9,264 nt of DNA, from NCBI GenBank assembly GCA_955652195.1, contig CATPBC010000313.1, forward strand, positions 1 to 9,264, written 5' to 3'. This stretch comes from an uncultured Xanthobacteraceae bacterium (lineage in GTDB: Bacteria > Pseudomonadota > Alphaproteobacteria > Rhizobiales > Xanthobacteraceae). Every line of letters starts with the position of its first letter. The first letter of the stretch is position 1. Positions 5,988 to 9,264 of the stretch are shown one piece after another. The notes below the pieces were generated by a model. It ran no database searches, had not been told where the DNA came from, and saw only the letters and a list, made by a program, of their open reading frames with translations. Made by a program: the position numbers and the translations under genes.

Positions 5988-8195
5988 ATGGAAAAATCTC
6001 AGACGAATTTTGCCCAGATCGGCGGATTAAGCGTTGCCAAGTCGCTACAGGCATTTATCGAAGACGAGGCGTTGCCAGGAACCGGCATTTCTGGCGCAAC
6101 ATTTTGGAACGGATTAGCTGTTCTGGCGCGGGATTTCGGGGAGCACAATCGCCAACTACTCGAGACCCGAGATGTACTCCAATCGAGCATCGATGCTTAC
6201 TACCGGGACCAGTCCGGCCAGCCGCTGAACCTTGCCGACTACGAAAGTTTCCTTCGCAAGATAGGTTATCTGCTGCCGCAGATCGAGCACTTCACCATTC
6301 GCACCAAGAATGTCGATGAAGAGATCGCGCAAGTTGCCGGGCCACAGCTCGTTGTGCCCCTCTCGAATGCCCGCTACGCGCTCAACGCTGCGAACGCGCG
6401 CTGGGGCAGCCTTTATGATGCTCTTTACGGCTCCGACGCGATTCCAGAGGATGACGGTGCCACGCGCGCGGGCTCATACAACCTCGTTCGCGGCGAGCGC
6501 GTCATCAAGCGCGCCCGCGCGCTGCTCGATGCCGCCGTTCCGCTCGCGCAAGGCAGTCATCACGATGCCCACGCCTATTCAGTTGAAGGCGGCGCTTTGG
6601 TCGTCCGCCTGAGCGATGGACGCTGCGCCGGTCTTACTCGGGCACCACAGTTCGTTGGTTACCGCGGCGAACCCGCAGCGCCTTCCGCGCTGCTATTGCG
6701 CAACAATAATCTTCATATCGAAATCAATATCGATCGCGCCAGTTTGGTGGGACGTGATGATCTGGCCGGGGTCACCGACATCGTGCTCGAAGCAGCGGTA
6801 ACCACGATCATGGATCTCGAGGATAGCGTCGCGGCGGTAGACGCTGAGGACAAGGTAGCCCTCTATCGTAACTGGCTCGGCTTGATGGAAGGCACACTCA
6901 CGGCAAGCTTCGAGAAGGGCGGACAGACCATCCAACGTCGGCTCAACCCTGACAAAGCTTTCGTAACACCCAATGGCGGCGAGCTGCGGCTGCCCGGCCG
7001 CAGTCTGATGCTCATCCGCAATGTCGGTCATCACATGTACACGGACGCAGTTCTCGACGCCTCCGGCCGGGAGATCCCGGAGGGCATCCTGGATGCAGCT
7101 GTTACGGTGCTGATCGCGATGCGTGACCTCTCCGGCGCCCATGCCCAACACAATAGCCGGACCGGATCGATCTACATCGTCAAGCCAAAAATGCATGGAC
7201 CGGATGAGGTGACCTTCACCAATGAGCTATTTGGGCGACTAGAGGACATCTTGGGCCTGCCCCGCCACACGCTCAAGCTGGGCATTATGGACGAAGAGCG
7301 GCGCACGTCGGTCAATCTCAAGCATTGCATCTATGCCGTTGCCGATCGCGTTGTCTTTATCAACACCGGTTTTCTCGATCGCACCGGCGACGAGATTCAC
7401 ACCTCGATGGAAGCGGGGCCGATGGCTCGCAAGAAGGACATGAAAAACACGGCATGGATCAAAGCCTATGAGGATTCCAACGTGGATGTGGGCCTGGCCT
7501 GTGGGTTTCCCGGCCGAGCACAGATCGGCAAAGGAATGTGGGCGGCGCCTGACAAGATGGCAGACATGCTGGCGCAAAAGATCGCCCAACCGATGGCTGG
7601 TGCGAACACCGCCTGGGTCCCCTCGCCGACGGCCGCCACCTTGCACGCGCTGCATTACCACGAGGTCGATGTTGCTTCGCGCCAGCGCGAACTCAAGGGA
7701 CGGCTGCCGGCATCGCTTTCTGATCTCCTCACCGTCCCGATTGCGCGCTCCAATTTTTCGCCCGAGGAAGTGCAGCAGGAGCTCGACAACAATTGTCAGA
7801 GCATCCTGGGCTACGTGGTGCGCTGGATCGATCAGGGGATAGGCTGCTCCAAGGTCCCTGACATACACGATGTTGGCCTGATGGAAGATCGTGCAACATT
7901 GCGCATATCCAGCCAGCACATTGCTAATTGGCTGCATCACGGCATTGTCGATGAGGAACGGGTCCAAAAGACCTTGCGGCGCATGGCCGTGATCGTCGAC
8001 CGTCAGAATGCGGGTGATTCCGCCTATCGGCCCATGGCGCCGGATTTTAGTGGTGTGGCCTTTAAGGCCGCTTGCGACCTGATCTTTAAGGGCCGTTCGC
8101 AGCCTAACGGCTATACCGAATGGATTTTGCACCGTCGCCGGAGCGAGGCGAAGTCGCTTACACGGCCATCGCTGATGAAAACCGACGTCGCTTGA
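5988..8195 (+). CDS. glcB: Malate synthase G
   Basis: This cytoplasmic enzyme condenses glyoxylate with acetyl-CoA to malate, the second step of the glyoxylate shunt and a route for glycolate-derived glyoxylate. The 735-aa length and collinear motifs match E. coli GlcB (723 aa): LPGTG near residue 28, GPQLVVP followed by [20 protein letters not shown], and [10 protein letters not shown]. Catalytic regions are present: [11 protein letters not shown] with the active-site Arg (about 335-345), [10 protein letters not shown] with the Mg-binding Glu (about 431-440), FLDRTGDE with the Mg-binding Asp (about 462-469), and [11 protein letters not shown] then [17 protein letters not shown] with the catalytic Asp (about 634). 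ATG 5988 is chosen because it matches the usual N-terminus; GGAG lies only 3 bases upstream. TTG 5976, in frame, with GAG at 5968-5970, is an alternative adding 4 residues. It appears monocistronic; isocitrate lyase is not in the window. Confidence 0.96.
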   Translation: MEKSQTNFAQIGGLSVAKSLQAFIEDEALPGTGISGATFWNGLAVLARDFGEHNRQLLETRDVLQSSIDAYYRDQSGQPLNLADYESFLRKIGYLLPQIEHFTIRTKNVDEEIAQVAGPQLVVPLSNARYALNAANARWGSLYDALYGSDAIPEDDGATRAGSYNLVRGERVIKRARALLDAAVPLAQGSHHDAHAYSVEGGALVVRLSDGRCAGLTRAPQFVGYRGEPAAPSALLLRNNNLHIEINIDRASLVGRDDLAGVTDIVLEAAVTTIMDLEDSVAAVDAEDKVALYRNWLGLMEGTLTASFEKGGQTIQRRLNPDKAFVTPNGGELRLPGRSLMLIRNVGHHMYTDAVLDASGREIPEGILDAAVTVLIAMRDLSGAHAQHNSRTGSIYIVKPKMHGPDEVTFTNELFGRLEDILGLPRHTLKLGIMDEERRTSVNLKHCIYAVADRVVFINTGFLDRTGDEIHTSMEAGPMARKKDMKNTAWIKAYEDSNVDVGLACGFPGRAQIGKGMWAAPDKMADMLAQKIAQPMAGANTAWVPSPTAATLHALHYHEVDVASRQRELKGRLPASLSDLLTVPIARSNFSPEEVQQELDNNCQSILGYVVRWIDQGIGCSKVPDIHDVGLMEDRATLRISSQHIANWLHHGIVDEERVQKTLRRMAVIVDRQNAGDSAYRPMAPDFSGVAFKAACDLIFKGRSQPNGYTEWILHRRRSEAKSLTRPSLMKTDVA

Positions 8196-8323
8196 AACGA
8201 TCGTTCGTGATGTCATACGAAGCACGCAGCTCCAGTCTGGCGTCTATTTGTTCTAAGCCACTCGACCCAAAGCCGAGCCCTGGCCTACGGTAATTCGCGC
8301 GATCCACTATCGGGCATCTGCTG

Positions 8324-8341
8324 AGCTAAAGTTATTTAGCT
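8324..8341 (+). promoter_or_regulatory. Hairpin AGCTAAA-GTTA-TTTAGCT next to a ribosome binding site
   Basis: There is a perfect 7-bp stem with a 4-base loop, ending 2 bases before GCGAGGGG (8342-8349), the Shine-Dalgarno of the 67-aa gene. It could be an operator or a leader hairpin affecting translation. It has no T-tract, so it is not a typical glcB terminator. Confidence 0.4.
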
Positions 8342-8355
8342 GCGAGGGGCGCACC

Positions 8356-8559
8356 ATGACAAATCAACACCTGACAGTCTGGCAGCACGTTACTGCTGAA
8401 TTTAGCGGCCGTCCGCTCAGCGGATCCTATGCGATTGAAGACGGTATGGTGAAAGTGAAAACCACGAACGGCGAAAAAGCCGCTCACATTGGATCATTTA
8501 ATCCGGGCTGGGTAGCGAGACGGCTATTGCAGGAGTTGGCCGAGGAAGGAAAAGCGTAG
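8356..8559 (+). CDS. Hypothetical 67-aa protein
   Basis: The product begins MTNQHLTVWQHVTAEFSGRP and reads through LSGSYAIEDGMVKVKTTNGE to a C-terminal helix WVARRLLQELAEEGKA. The middle alternates hydrophobic and polar residues (GSYAIEDGMVKVKT), as in a small beta-sheet, followed by one helix: a compact beta-beta-alpha fold is likely. I do not recognise a named family; the WQHV...F.G.PL.GSY..ED..V.V pattern looks like a conserved rhizobial hypothetical protein. ATG 8356 has a good Shine-Dalgarno (GAGGGG, 8344-8349, 6 bases of spacing). There are no cysteines, signal peptide or membrane segment. It lies 160 bp after glcB, probably with its own leader, and about 100 bp before the intron segment. 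Confidence 0.7.
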   Translation: MTNQHLTVWQHVTAEFSGRPLSGSYAIEDGMVKVKTTNGEKAAHIGSFNPGWVARRLLQELAEEGKA

Positions 8560-8658
8560 AAGCGGTCCCTAAAAACCAGAACAGGATTATTACGCCCGAC
8601 TGCGGTAAGTAAATGCCGTGTTAGGATAGTTGTTCCGAAGTCTCTTATTCCGGGGTTC

Positions 8659-9171
8659 GCGCGCCCGATTGAGTAAAATTCGGCTTGGACAGCGGCGGCG
8701 AAATGTCCGCTATGGGTCTTGTGTCACGAGTAACGCCGGTCCAAACGGCGATGCGTAACTGTACGAGAGATGAAGGAGGGCCCTTCGAGATCGGCAATCA
8801 GGTGTTGATCTCAAACCACCGCAAGCTGCTGTCGTCAAAAGCGACGGTGGTGAACGTTGCGGAAACGTCGGGACATGATCCTGGCAGGTATGGTCGAGAG
8901 AGGCGAGCGCAAGCGAACCGCTGCAGAAGCGTCGAAATCGGATTAGGTGATGTCAGAACCGGGGGCTGACCCGTCCTCCGGGATCAGCTCGGGGGATGCC
9001 TGAGACGGCCCGAGCGGCATCCGGCGTGTAGGCGGCGCGAAGCTCGACCAGGCTCTTGTACGGAACGTGAGAACCTACACGGCGATGCTAAGGGAAAAGG
9101 CACAAGCGGCGCCAACCGCGAGGCCGAAAGTACCGATGCGCCGGCTAGGGGCGGACTGCTTCATAGTAGTT
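8659..9171 (+). mobile_element. Group II intron, 5' RNA part (domain I region); right end unresolved
   Basis: From about 8659 the sequence has the character of structured RNA, not protein. I see these stems: GGACA/TGTCC (8687-8691 with 8704-8708), CGCCG/CGGCG (8734-8738 with 8746-8750), GAGATC/GATCTC (8787-8792 with 8807-8812), ACCACCG/CGGTGGT (8815-8821 with 8845-8851), GCTGA/TCAGC (8965-8969 with 8984-8988) and GGATGCC/GGCATCC (8994-9000 with 9016-9022). The segment GTACGGAACGTGAGAACC (9058-9075) followed by GAAAGTACCGATGCG near 9125 is, from memory, typical of the RNA preceding the maturase frame in proteobacterial group II introns. GCGCGCCC at 8659 is one base from the GTGCG-type 5' end, so that boundary is a guess. 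No reverse transcriptase or domain V is visible. After about 9171 the sequence no longer fits what I expect, so truncation is possible. Confidence 0.6.
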
Positions 9172-9264
9172 CGCCACCGGCTTTGCCGACCGACAGCGAA
9201 TGAATCGCGATACCTTTGGGTCGTCGTTGGTTTCTATGTAGATTTATAATTGGCTGAGATACAC

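Noticed and set aside
7239..8225. 328-codon open frame on the minus strand
   Set aside because: It is antisense to glcB across strongly conserved catalytic motifs; no family pattern is visible in its translation.
8685..8969. 94-codon plus frame as a protein gene
   Set aside because: It lies in the segment full of RNA stems and group II intron-like motifs, and has no ribosome binding site.
9067..9249. 60-codon plus frame at the right end
   Set aside because: It begins inside the intron-like RNA and has an arginine/alanine-rich translation with no recognisable domain or ribosome binding site.

Overview
The window reads as chromosomal DNA of an alphaproteobacterium, most likely a Bradyrhizobium-like member of the Rhizobiales. 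The pointers are high GC, a moaC-moeA gene order, small hypothetical proteins of a type I associate with that family, and gene-poor spacers resembling its decayed repeats. All assignments come from reading the sequence and its translations; nothing was searched.

Layout, left to right. At the left edge is the C-terminal part of a small membrane protein (2-208, +), then the C-terminal tail of a decayed GNAT acetyltransferase (302-463, +). Converging on it is a YajR-type MFS transporter with its C-terminal YAM domain (470-1822, -). Eleven bases upstream of the transporter lies a DUF2237 gene (1834-2187, -), probably in the same operon. After about 430 bp without a recognisable gene comes a frameshifted 3' stub of moaC (about 2646-2724, +), directly followed by an intact moeA (2729-3937, +). 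A second DUF2237 copy (3995-4396, +) follows in inverted orientation. The two copies share an ungapped 344-bp block (1829-2172 and 4058-4401), about 92% identical by my count, so moaC'-moeA sits between inverted repeats.

The next 650 bp look like decayed, repeat-rich spacer. Then come two small genes on the minus strand, each with a strong Shine-Dalgarno sequence: a 63-aa helical protein (5263-5454) and a 65-aa CxxC...CxxC zinc-ribbon-like protein (5047-5244). After a 500-bp spacer with a perfect 12-bp palindrome is a full-length malate synthase G (glcB, about 5988-8195, +). A 67-aa hypothetical protein (8356-8559, +) follows, with a hairpin touching its ribosome binding site. The right end (about 8659-9171, +) has the sequence and dense stem-loops of the 5' RNA part of a group II intron; its reverse transcriptase, if present, lies beyond the window.

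Functionally this is a mixed region rather than one system. MoeA inserts molybdenum into molybdopterin. GlcB condenses glyoxylate with acetyl-CoA in the glyoxylate shunt. YajR and DUF2237 form a likely membrane-associated pair of unclear role. The signs of rearrangement (inverted duplication, moaC stub, GNAT stub, intron segment) are the most unusual aspect. I found no convincing new defence or catalytic system.
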